Shown piece after piece: positions 1 through 5,926 of a DNA stretch of 5,926 nt. The translations under genes were made by a program, and so were the position numbers. Numbering within the stretch: position 1 is the first letter of the stretch; each line of letters opens with the position of its first letter. The notes beneath the pieces are model-generated. The model was not told the DNA's origin and made no database searches. It saw only the letters and a list, made by a program, of their open reading frames with translations. This stretch comes from Gammaproteobacteria bacterium (GTDB lineage Bacteria; Pseudomonadota; Gammaproteobacteria; Pseudomonadales; Azotimanducaceae): positions 1 to 5,926 of the forward strand of contig QIDL01000396.1 in assembly GCA_003228415.1 (NCBI GenBank), read 5' to 3'.

Positions 1-36
1 GCCCGTCGGCGAAAGCCCTCAAACCCAGAGTCGGGC

Positions 37-1344
37 TCACTTGCAGACCGAGTCAATCGCACGACCCAGCACCTCCACCATCGTGTCGAGCTGTGGCTCT
101 TCGATGATGAAAGGTGGTCCCATGCAGACGATGTCACGAATCTCGCCAGTGCCGCCACCATAGAAGAACACACCCTCCTTGATGGCCCGGGCAACGACCC
201 GGTTGGCGATCTTGGCGGATTCCGGATAAGGCTCGAGGGACTCTCGATCCTGAACGATTTCGATGGCCTGGAGCAAGCCGCGTCCGCGTACTTCGGCAAC
301 GTGGGGATGATCGGCGAATGCGGCGATGAGCTTGTCCTGAAGAAGCGCACCCATCGTTGCCGCGCGCTCGGTGAGTTTTTCTTCGGTGAGTATGGTCAGC
401 ACTTCGGCCGCCGCCGCGCAGGCCGCGGGATGGGCGCCAAAGGTGTGGAACATCACGTTTATCCCGGCGGCGTCGATCGCGGCGCCAATGGCTTCGGTGG
501 TGTAGACGCCTCCCAGCGGTGCGTAGCCCCCGGCCAGCCCCTTGCCGGAGACCAGGATGTCGGGAGTGATGGGCCAATGTTGATAGCCGAACGGCGTGCC
601 GGTGCGTCCGAAGCCGGTCATGACTTCGTCGAGAATCAGCAGCACTCCGTAGTTGTCACAGATCTCCCGGATGCGCGGCCAGTAATCGTCTGGCGGTACG
701 ATCGCCCCGCCACTCGAACCGGTGATGGGCTCAGCAAGAAAAGCAGCGACTCGATCCGGACCGATCGACTCGATAGTGTCCCTCACGGTGTCTGCATAAT
801 GAGCGCCCATTTGCGGATGGTCCGAGCCGATCGGACAGCGCAGCGGATAAGGTGCCGGCACCACAGGATACTCGGTGAGAGCGGTTTCGAGTCCGCGTTT
901 CCGTGCGGCATGGCCGCTCAAACTGGTGGTGGTGAGGGTGGTACCGTGGTAGGAAGGTGAGCGGGCGATAATGACACCGCGAAGCTTTTCTCCGCGTGCG
1001 GCGTGGTACTGCAGAGCGATCTTGACGCCCGACTCCACTGCCTCGGAGCCGCCGGAGGTGATGTGAATGTGGTTCAACGATGCGGGTAGCCAGTGTTCGG
1101 TCAATGCCTCCACCAGCGCCCGGCGCGATGGCGTGATCCAGGGCGGGACCACGTAGGTATAATCCCGGGTCGCTTCGGCGATACGATCGACGACCCGCGC
1201 TCGCCCATGGCCGATATTGGTGACGATCGCGCCTCCCGCGGCATCGAGAATCTGCCTGCCATCTGCGGTATGGAGGTAGACGCCAGCGGCGGAAACGATT
1301 TCCAGCATTCTGCCCGGGATAAAGGGCCAGTTGAGATCGGTCAT
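37..1344 (-). CDS. Class III PLP-dependent aminotransferase
   Basis: A complete 435-residue protein, the usual length for fold-type I, class III aminotransferases (ornithine, GABA, beta-alanine and diamine transaminases). These move an amino group, often from an omega-amine, to a 2-oxo acid in the cytoplasm. Visible landmarks are SGGSEAVE (97-104, PLP phosphate binding), the cofactor-stacking SYHG (131-134), AEPI (204-207), LILDEVMTGFGRTG (236-249, with D239 contacting the pyridine nitrogen) and SGKGL (266-270), where K268 is the Schiff-base lysine. HTFGAHP (300-306) matches the usual Thr/Gly phosphate contact from the second subunit. All catalytic residues are present, so it should be active. 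The substrate cannot be read from the sequence. The ATG at 1342-1344 overlaps the TGA of the upstream MORN lipoprotein gene (ATGA). The nearest AGGA lies 14 bases upstream of the ATG, too far for a good ribosome site, so translational coupling is likely. Confidence 0.95.
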   Translation of the reverse strand: MTDLNWPFIPGRMLEIVSAAGVYLHTADGRQILDAAGGAIVTNIGHGRARVVDRIAEATRDYTYVVPPWITPSRRALVEALTEHWLPASLNHIHITSGGSEAVESGVKIALQYHAARGEKLRGVIIARSPSYHGTTLTTTSLSGHAARKRGLETALTEYPVVPAPYPLRCPIGSDHPQMGAHYADTVRDTIESIGPDRVAAFLAEPITGSSGGAIVPPDDYWPRIREICDNYGVLLILDEVMTGFGRTGTPFGYQHWPITPDILVSGKGLAGGYAPLGGVYTTEAIGAAIDAAGINVMFHTFGAHPAACAAAAEVLTILTEEKLTERAATMGALLQDKLIAAFADHPHVAEVRGRGLLQAIEIVQDRESLEPYPESAKIANRVVARAIKEGVFFYGGGTGEIRDIVCMGPPFIIEEPQLDTMVEVLGRAIDSVCK

Positions 1345-3047
1345 TCTCGGAATGGTTTTCCTGCACGATAATAAGAAAGGCGGTTCGTCATGGCCACTAT
1401 GGACTGGCCCGTGTCCCCCGGATCTGCACTCGCTTTTTCAATCGCGCGCTGCTGGGTGGCTATGGCGCTCTCGAAGTCTCCGGTTTCGGCTTGAGCGGCA
1501 GCCAGGGTGTCCAGATGTTGCCAGTCATCATGGAGCAGGGCCAGGGGTCTGATCAGGGCGAGAGATTCCGCGCCATCGCGAATCCGGGTTTCGTAGGTCG
1601 TTGCCAGTACCCAGGCCAGATTGTTGCGGGCTGTCATGTCACCGGCATTGGAACCGGCTCTCAGATAGCGGCTGGCCGTGATCACGTTCAGCGGCACCCC
1701 GTTGCCGCTGAGGTAATACTGTCCGAGCAGGGTATTGGCCTGGGCCTGGTCGGCTGCGGCGGCACTGATGAGCAATTCGATGGCTCTACCAGGACTCTCT
1801 TTGGCGATCAGCAAGGCCAGGCGGAATTGACCGTCGGGGATTCCTGCCTCGGCGGCGACGGCGAAGTGCTTGGTGGCCTTGCTGCGGGCAGGTGCGGGAA
1901 TGTCAAAATCCGAATAGGCCGTACCCAGAAAGAAGTGGGCATAAGGGTCGTTCCTGGCGGCGAGAGAATTCAACCAGCCCAACAGCTCCTGGTGTACTTC
2001 TCTGTTGTGATTTTTCAGTAGTCTACCGGTATATTCAGGGCCGGTAGGTAGTCGCAGCAATCCAGAGTCCAGTTGGTCGGCATTCCAGAGCCCGCTGATG
2101 GTGATGCCGGTTCGATCCTGTCGAGTTCCTTCTCCCAGCGGCTGGTCGGCTTCCCAGGACCCCTGGTGATAGCTGCCATCGGCAAAACTCTCCTTGCCCT
2201 GACCCGATCGGTTTCCTTCGAGCCATTCTCCTTCATAGCGGCTACCGTCCGGGCGTGTGGCAATGCCGAATCCCTGGCGTTTACCATTCACCCAGGTGCC
2301 TTCGTAGATCGCGCCCGCTTCGGTGGTAACGCGTCCATAGCCATTCTGCCGACTGTTGTGCCACTCGCCTTCATATACCGATCCGTTGGCGTTATGCATC
2401 ACACCAAAGCCGCTTGGTACGTCGTCATACCAGTCGCCCTCGTAGCGATTACCGCGGGTGTCGGTAAAGCTTCCGAAACCCTCTCTGACACCGTTGGACC
2501 ACTGACCCTCGTAAGCGGCGCCGTCGATTCCGTGGAATTGGCCGCTGCCGTGAGGCAGATCATTCTGCCAGGCGCCGCGATAGAGCCCTTCAGCGGACTG
2601 CTCGACACCGCTGCCTTCCCGCGAGCCGGAGACAAAGTCCCCAACGTAGTGGCTGCCATCTGCTCTGTTCAGCTCACCGTGGCCGTTCTGCAGCCCGTCT
2701 TTCCAGGAGCCGCGGTAGCGGTCGCCGTTGGCCATGGTTGCGATACCCATCCCGTCCGGCTTCCCCGCCACGAAGCCGCCTTGGTACTGGCGGCCATCGG
2801 GCCAGAGGTAGAGTCCCTGGCCGGTATAGGCCAGTTGTTCAGGATAAACGAGGTAAGAGCGACCCGATGGCAGGGTCAGGATGCCAGCGTCGACGGCACC
2901 TTTCGGGGCGGTGGGACCGCCGAGTTCGGGGGAAACGCATCCCGACAGCAGGCCGGAAAGGATCAGTCCACACAGGACTTTGGGAAGCAGCGCTCTGGAA
3001 TTCAACGGACCTGTCTCTTGTGCGAGGGCAATAAAAAACCATCTCAT
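1341..3047 (-). CDS. MORN-repeat lipoprotein with Sel1/TPR-like C-terminus
   Basis: Predicted lipoprotein of 568 residues from the ATG at 3045-3047. Residue numbers below count from that ATG. A hydrophobic stretch ends in the lipobox LSGC (34-37), so the mature protein would start at C37 and sit on the envelope. Residues 88 to about 307 hold ten MORN-type units (Y-x-G-x-W...G-x-G), mostly exactly 23 residues apart, such as YEGDWYDDVPSGFG and YEGTWVNGKRQGFG; the last units are degenerate. Residues about 365-475 look like Sel1-type repeats (LGQYYLSGNGV, then ASRYLRAGSNAGD). The end (about 475-540) resembles a TPR pair (LDTLAAAQAETGDFESAI). MORN and Sel1/TPR repeats mediate protein or lipid contacts, so a scaffold role is inferred; no enzyme motif is seen. 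The frame stays open upstream to 3176, but that extension lacks signal-peptide character and overlaps the divergent gene. A TTG at 3005-3003, preceded by GACAGG, gives a more typical 23-residue signal peptide and is a real alternative start. The TGA overlaps the aminotransferase ATG. Confidence 0.88.
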   Translation of the reverse strand: MRWFFIALAQETGPLNSRALLPKVLCGLILSGLLSGCVSPELGGPTAPKGAVDAGILTLPSGRSYLVYPEQLAYTGQGLYLWPDGRQYQGGFVAGKPDGMGIATMANGDRYRGSWKDGLQNGHGELNRADGSHYVGDFVSGSREGSGVEQSAEGLYRGAWQNDLPHGSGQFHGIDGAAYEGQWSNGVREGFGSFTDTRGNRYEGDWYDDVPSGFGVMHNANGSVYEGEWHNSRQNGYGRVTTEAGAIYEGTWVNGKRQGFGIATRPDGSRYEGEWLEGNRSGQGKESFADGSYHQGSWEADQPLGEGTRQDRTGITISGLWNADQLDSGLLRLPTGPEYTGRLLKNHNREVHQELLGWLNSLAARNDPYAHFFLGTAYSDFDIPAPARSKATKHFAVAAEAGIPDGQFRLALLIAKESPGRAIELLISAAAADQAQANTLLGQYYLSGNGVPLNVITASRYLRAGSNAGDMTARNNLAWVLATTYETRIRDGAESLALIRPLALLHDDWQHLDTLAAAQAETGDFESAIATQQRAIEKASADPGDTGQSIVAMTNRLSYYRAGKPFRE

Positions 3048-3075
3048 GACAAAACTCAAAGACTTTGGGTAACCT
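3046..3075 (+). promoter_or_regulatory. Possible sigma70-type promoter for the APH-fold kinase gene
   Basis: ATGACA (3046-3051) matches five of six bases of the -35 consensus. It is followed after 18 bases by TAACCT (3070-3075), which keeps the T, A and final T of the -10 box but only three of six bases overall. This would give a leader of roughly 65 bases before the ATG at 3149. It overlaps the start region of the divergent MORN gene. It is a weak match found by eye. No equally convincing minus-strand promoter is visible in the same gap. Confidence 0.22.
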
Positions 3076-3148
3076 AGTCCGGATTCTTCGTGTGCAGGTG
3101 AACCATGAGACAGCATGCCAGGCAGACCGGTTTCGGGGATGCGGGTAC

Positions 3149-4180
3149 ATGACTGAGGCCACAGGCGGGAGCGCACCGGAAGGCATCGATCCAGACCGGG
3201 TCACGGCATGGCTGGTTGAACGAATCCCCGAGTTGGCGCCGCCTCTGAATTTCTCCCTGATCGCGGGTGGCCATTCCAATCGCACCTATCGGTTCGAGGA
3301 TCGCGGTGGACAGGCTTACGTGCTGCGTCGCCCGCCTCTGGGACACGTGCTGGAGAGCGCACACGATATGGGGCGCGAACATCGTATCGTATCCGCACTG
3401 ACGGCCAGCGAGGTGCCTGTGGCGCCGACCTTTGGCCTGTGTGAGGACGTGGAGGTCAACGGTGCACCGTTCTACATCATGGGCTTCGTCGAAGGTGTGG
3501 TGCTGCACGATGCTGAAATCGCGAAAGGCTTGAGTGAGGATCAACGTTTTCGGCTCGGCATGAATGTCATTGGGGTATTGTCGGCTCTGCATGCGATTGA
3601 CCCGGATGCGGTGGGGCTCGGCGAACTCGGCAGGAAAGAGCAATACCTTGCCAGACAGCTGAAGCGCTGGACCAGGCAATGGAAAGCCACCAAGACCCAC
3701 GAAATCCCGGAGATGGAAGAAACGTTGAAGCGCTTGTCCGAAGGCATGCCGGAACAGATCGGTTCAACCATCGTTCACGGCGACTTCCGGCTCGGCAACA
3801 TGATAGTGGTCGATGGTCGTATCCAGGCACTGCTCGACTGGGAACTCTGCACCCTGGGCGATCCGCTGGCAGATGTGGGTTATCTGATGAATTCCTGGGT
3901 CGAACCCGGAGACGCGGAGGAGGTGGTTGCGGCGACTCAGAGCGGTGGTTTCCCGAGCCGATCGACGCTCTGTGAGCATTACCAGGCAGCCACGGGTCGT
4001 GACCTGTCCGGTATCAACTACTATCGGGCGTTTTCGCACTGGCGCTTGGCCGCGATCGGTCAGGGTGTCTACAAGCGTTATCTGGTGGGCGCCATGGGTT
4101 CCGGTCGGGACATGGATCTGACCGCCTACAAGGAGGGCGTGCAGAAACGTGCCGCCGCCGCACTGGCGCTCCTCACCTGA
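3149..4180 (+). CDS. APH-fold phosphotransferase, ACAD10/11-type (COG3173-like)
   Basis: A 343-residue cytoplasmic kinase-fold protein of the aminoglycoside/choline phosphotransferase superfamily. It is close to the N-terminal kinase domain of ACAD10/ACAD11 and to LvaA of Pseudomonas putida levulinate catabolism. Those relatives phosphorylate the 4-hydroxyl of 4-hydroxyacyl-CoAs so that a dehydrogenase partner can finish the conversion. Visible here are the nucleotide-loop motif GGHSNRTY (40-47), YVLRRPPLG (57-65, typical of this subfamily in the lysine strand), GREHRI with E77 as the likely helix-C glutamate, the Brenner motif HGDFRLGN (210-217, catalytic D212 and N217) and LDWELCTLGDP (229-239, metal-binding D230). 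The motifs are intact, so activity is likely. The frame is open upstream to 3065, but those residues do not resemble the family; ATG 3149, preceded by a GGGGATGCGGG stretch, fits the known N-terminus. No acyl-CoA dehydrogenase lies in the window, so its substrate is inferred only from family. Antibiotic resistance is unlikely. Confidence 0.92.
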   Translation: MTEATGGSAPEGIDPDRVTAWLVERIPELAPPLNFSLIAGGHSNRTYRFEDRGGQAYVLRRPPLGHVLESAHDMGREHRIVSALTASEVPVAPTFGLCEDVEVNGAPFYIMGFVEGVVLHDAEIAKGLSEDQRFRLGMNVIGVLSALHAIDPDAVGLGELGRKEQYLARQLKRWTRQWKATKTHEIPEMEETLKRLSEGMPEQIGSTIVHGDFRLGNMIVVDGRIQALLDWELCTLGDPLADVGYLMNSWVEPGDAEEVVAATQSGGFPSRSTLCEHYQAATGRDLSGINYYRAFSHWRLAAIGQGVYKRYLVGAMGSGRDMDLTAYKEGVQKRAAAALALLT

Positions 4181-4202
4181 GGCGGGAGGCGGCAGACCCT
4201 AG

Positions 4203-4679
4203 TCAATCTGAGGTTCCCGCAAGCCGTACCTCACCGAGCAGCGCACCGTGCTGGTCGATTGCGCGAATAATGTCGAACTCGTCTCTTTCCATGCCGATGA
4301 CCAGGCAGGGCGTGGTCATCATCTGGGCCAGTACCGCACCGGGTTCCGGCTCGAGCCAGTCGACCCTCAACTGGACCGTTCGGCCGTGGCGTTCGGTGCT
4401 GTTGAGCTCGAAGCGATAACCGGGTGTTGGCTGACTGCCGCGATAGAGTGAAAGCAACAGCAGCTCGGGTTCGTCGACGGGTTTCCCGGTGCTGATTCCG
4501 AGCAGGGTCTGGCCTCGCAAACTTGCAATGTCGCCATAACCGATCTGCTGGAGACCCATCTGGGGAGTTCGGCAGTGGGCGTCGTTCAACACTTCGACAG
4601 TGGCGATTTCCGACCCGGGCGAGCAGGCACACAGCACCCCGGCCGTTGCCATTAGAAACCACGCCGTTATCGGCCTCAT
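4203..4679 (-). CDS. PrcB-like lipoprotein (PrcB_C domain)
   Basis: A 158-residue predicted lipoprotein. The N-terminus MRPITAWFLMATAGVLCAC is a short signal peptide whose lipobox is LCAC (16-19), with C19 as the lipidated residue; Cys at the -2 position is unusual. Residues about 87-132 fit the PrcB_C pattern: a GYRFEL strand, a charged turn, a strand (TVQLRVDWLEP), the P-x-PG turn (PEPGAV, 111-116) and a final strand after a TTPC turn (CLVIGMER). In Treponema denticola, PrcB is a lipoprotein of the dentilisin complex and binds the subtilisin-type protease PrtP. Here too the gene directly follows a subtilase gene, with an ATGA overlap at 4676-4679. No Shine-Dalgarno sequence is visible before the ATG, so translation probably depends on ribosomes finishing the protease frame. 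A role in anchoring, folding or controlling the protease is an inference from domain and context. The stop lies 22 bases from the convergent kinase gene. Confidence 0.82.
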   Translation of the reverse strand: MRPITAWFLMATAGVLCACSPGSEIATVEVLNDAHCRTPQMGLQQIGYGDIASLRGQTLLGISTGKPVDEPELLLLSLYRGSQPTPGYRFELNSTERHGRTVQLRVDWLEPEPGAVLAQMMTTPCLVIGMERDEFDIIRAIDQHGALLGEVRLAGTSD

Positions 4680-5236
4680 CGTGGCGATTCGTAGGGTTTC
4701 GTTATCCGCAGGCCGCTCGTTGGTGTGGGGTTGGAGGCGGAATCCGAGGCAGGCTCGGCGAGCATGGCGGCGGAGATCACCGCCCGGAACTCGGAAACGA
4801 AATCCAGGCCGGGCATGTTGGGCATGATGGTCGGATCTACCTCGATGAACTCGGGCACATCCAGGGTGCGGTAGGCGCCACAGGCCTCACCGGCATCACA
4901 GAGGAAGGAATCGTCGTCCATATCGGAACCGCCAACCAGCCGATACGAGCCAGCGGGTACGTCGCTCAAGAGAAAGTTGTATTCGCCGTTGGCTGCAGCC
5001 ACGACGTCCACGGTGCCCACCGTATTGCCGGCGCTGTCGACGATGATGACGTAGTGCAGACCGGCATCGGCGTCGGGATTGGATCCCGGGACCTGCATCG
5101 TTATCGACACGGTCACCGCATTGGTGCCCGCATCGACAGGGACGAATCTGGCAGTCGCGTTATAAGCCCCCTCGGTGAGCCCGCTGCGATCGACGCTGAG
5201 CAGGTATTCACCCAATCCATCGGCATCGACGTTCAC
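4676..5236 (-). CDS. C-terminal part of the S8 protease, separated by an in-frame TAG
   Basis: This 186-residue piece is in the same frame as the protease to its right, from which it is cut off by TAG 5273-5275. Twelve more in-frame codons (starting ITSSEPWLSIG) precede the GTG at 5234-5236, and they clearly continue the same repeat. Residues 1-50 finish a BACON-like beta-sandwich unit (GLGEYLLSVDRSGL, then strands ending in VSITMQVP). Residues 60-102 look like a second small beta-domain (LHYVIIVDSAG, then VPAGSYRLVGG), followed by an acidic, possibly calcium-binding loop, DMDDDSFLCDAGEACG (105-120), with two cysteines that could pair. The last 25 residues are low-complexity and polar. It has no signal peptide, so as a separate protein it would stay in the cytoplasm; a free-standing function is unlikely. 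The GTG start has only weak ribosome-site sequence, and the next in-frame ATG is at 5098. Best read as the tail of one broken or readthrough gene. Its TGA overlaps the ATG of the PrcB-like gene. Confidence 0.7.
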   Translation of the reverse strand: MNVDADGLGEYLLSVDRSGLTEGAYNATARFVPVDAGTNAVTVSITMQVPGSNPDADAGLHYVIIVDSAGNTVGTVDVVAAANGEYNFLLSDVPAGSYRLVGGSDMDDDSFLCDAGEACGAYRTLDVPEFIEVDPTIMPNMPGLDFVSEFRAVISAAMLAEPASDSASNPTPTSGLRITKPYESPR

Positions 5237-5272
5237 CGCGCCGATGGACAGCCAGGGTTCGCTGGAGGTGAT

Positions 5273-5275
5273 CTA
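5273..5275 (-). other. In-frame TAG interrupting the protease gene
   Basis: A single amber codon splits an otherwise continuous frame of 416 codons from 5926 to 4679. The residues before it (SITLTNVGTGSIVIN) and after it (ITSSEPWLSIG) are the two halves of one beta-sandwich repeat of a kind common behind gammaproteobacterial subtilases. One base change from a sense codon such as TCG, CAG or TGG would explain it. The frame does not shift. Nonsense mutation, sequencing or assembly error, and readthrough cannot be told apart here. Confidence 0.85.
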
Positions 5276-5926
5276 ATTGATGACGATGCTGCCGGTGCCG
5301 ACGTTGGTCAGCGTGATCGATTGGGAGGCGACGACCACGCCCAGATTAACCACGCTCAGAGAGCTGGTGAGGATGGGGCCGGGATCCGAGCCGGCGCCAC
5401 CGGCGAGACCGAGCGCGGCGAGCACCGCTTTCTGGGCGTTGATCAGGCCGTGCCCGTAGAACTGATCGTATCCGAGCGCGCCAAGGTCGTCGGTCAGATC
5501 CCCGGCAATGAGAGCTGAGTCGAACTCGGCAGGCGTCAAGCCGGGGTGGACGGCCTTCATGAGTGCGGCAACCCCGGCCACGTGGGGGGCTGCCATGGAA
5601 GTCCCGTTGAGCGTGCCGTAGCCGAGCACCATGCCGCCGGGACTGCTGTCGTCGCCGAGGGTGCTCAGCACCCCGTCGCCGATGCCATCGCCATTGAGGT
5701 CGGTGCCGTTGAAACCGCCGGGCGCAGCCACGTCAATGCTGTTGCCGAAGTTGGAATAGGGGGCGATGCCGCTGTTGATGGTGGAGGCGGCGACCGAGAT
5801 CACGCCATTGTAGGCGGCCGGATAGTTGGGCGCGGAACTCGATTCGTTGCCGGCGCTGGCGATGATAATGACCCCGGCCGCCCGCGCTGCATCGATGGTG
5901 GTTTGCTCCGAGAGAGAGAAGAAGGA
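5273..5926 (-). CDS. Subtilisin-family (S8) secreted serine protease, 5' end outside window
   Basis: The frame is open to the right edge and shows 217 residues, numbered here from the edge, covering the second half of a peptidase S8 domain. Seen directly: IIIASAGNESSS, with N27 as the oxyanion-hole asparagine; SVAAST and YSNFGNSIDVAAPGG (57-71); and GTSMAAPHVAGVAAL (108-122), with S110 as the catalytic serine. The catalytic Asp and His would lie beyond the edge. An acidic DLNGDGIGDG insert (76-85) may bind calcium. After the protease domain (ending near YGHGLINAQKAV), a glycine-rich linker (about 174-185) leads into a BACON-like repeat that is cut by TAG 5273-5275. The protein should be exported; the signal peptide is not in view. 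The same frame continues to 4676 apart from this TAG, so the intended product is probably about 198 residues longer. The truncated form keeps the whole visible catalytic part and could still be active. The PrcB-like lipoprotein gene follows downstream. Confidence 0.9.
   Translation of the reverse strand, partial: SFFSLSEQTTIDAARAAGVIIIASAGNESSSAPNYPAAYNGVISVAASTINSGIAPYSNFGNSIDVAAPGGFNGTDLNGDGIGDGVLSTLGDDSSPGGMVLGYGTLNGTSMAAPHVAGVAALMKAVHPGLTPAEFDSALIAGDLTDDLGALGYDQFYGHGLINAQKAVLAALGLAGGAGSDPGPILTSSLSVVNLGVVVASQSITLTNVGTGSIVIN

Noticed and set aside
14..37. Hairpin after the aminotransferase stop (AGCC/GGCT plus CTC/GAG with a bulge)
   Set aside because: The stem is short and bulged and is followed by only three T residues, too weak to call a terminator.
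301..1371. Several open frames overlapping the aminotransferase on both strands
   Set aside because: Arginine-rich or featureless translations, all shadows of the intact class III aminotransferase.
2073..3077. Long plus-strand open frame opposite the MORN gene
   Set aside because: It is antisense to a clear repeat protein, has no recognisable domain, and its apparent periodicity comes from the MORN repeats on the other strand.
3065..3148. N-terminal extension of the kinase back to 3065
   Set aside because: The added residues do not fit the family, whose members start shortly before the first helix; ATG 3149 fits better.
3048..3176. N-terminal extension of the MORN protein back to 3176
   Set aside because: The extra residues have no signal-peptide character, overlap the divergent kinase start, and would bury the lipobox signal inside the protein.
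3149..4180. Aminoglycoside resistance gene
   Set aside because: The fold is shared, but the GGHSNRTY, VLRRPP and LDWELCTLGDP motifs are those of the acyl-CoA-associated group, not of drug-modifying APH enzymes.
4182..4220. Inverted repeat GCGGGA / TCCCGC between the convergent genes
   Set aside because: Six base pairs with a 27-base loop and no T run; expected by chance in GC-rich DNA.
4676..5275. Independent gene for the C-terminal protease fragment
   Set aside because: The sequence just after the TAG completes the repeat begun before it, in the same frame, so one interrupted gene is the simpler reading.
4523..5518. Plus-strand open frame of 331 codons opposite the protease tail
   Set aside because: The glycine/aspartate-rich product has no family resemblance, and it lies antisense to real S8 and PrcB-like coding sequence in GC-rich DNA where spurious frames are common.

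Overview
This is a GC-rich stretch of chromosome-like bacterial DNA. The protein families point to a free-living, probably gammaproteobacterial, organism: an ACAD10/11-type phosphotransferase, a secreted S8 protease with BACON-like and D-rich C-terminal modules, and two outer-envelope lipoproteins with Gram-negative style lipoboxes. That assignment is inferred from family feel, not from a marker gene. I see no mobile element, CRISPR array, tRNA or rRNA. Coding density is very high, and no gap is longer than about 100 bases.

Left part (37-3047, minus strand): a two-gene unit. The upstream gene encodes a lipoprotein with about ten MORN repeats followed by Sel1/TPR-like helical repeats. Its stop codon overlaps the start of a class III PLP-dependent aminotransferase in an ATGA arrangement. 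The aminotransferase has no well-placed ribosome binding site, so its translation is probably coupled to the lipoprotein gene.

Middle (3149-4180, plus strand): a single APH-fold kinase of the acyl-CoA-dehydrogenase-associated type. It is transcribed divergently from the MORN gene across about 100 bases and converges on the next unit with only 22 bases between the stop codons.

Right part (4203-5926, minus strand): a subtilisin-family (S8) secreted protease runs in from the right edge and is followed by a small PrcB-like lipoprotein, again with an ATGA overlap. The protease reading frame is continuous from the edge to 4676 except for one in-frame TAG at 5273-5275. The TAG lies inside a recognisable beta-sandwich repeat, so the gene looks like a recent nonsense mutant, a sequencing error or a readthrough case. 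A subtilase next to a PrcB-type lipoprotein recalls the prcB-prcA-prtP (dentilisin) operon of Treponema denticola. This pair is the most interesting thing in the window. I do not find evidence for a wholly new system.
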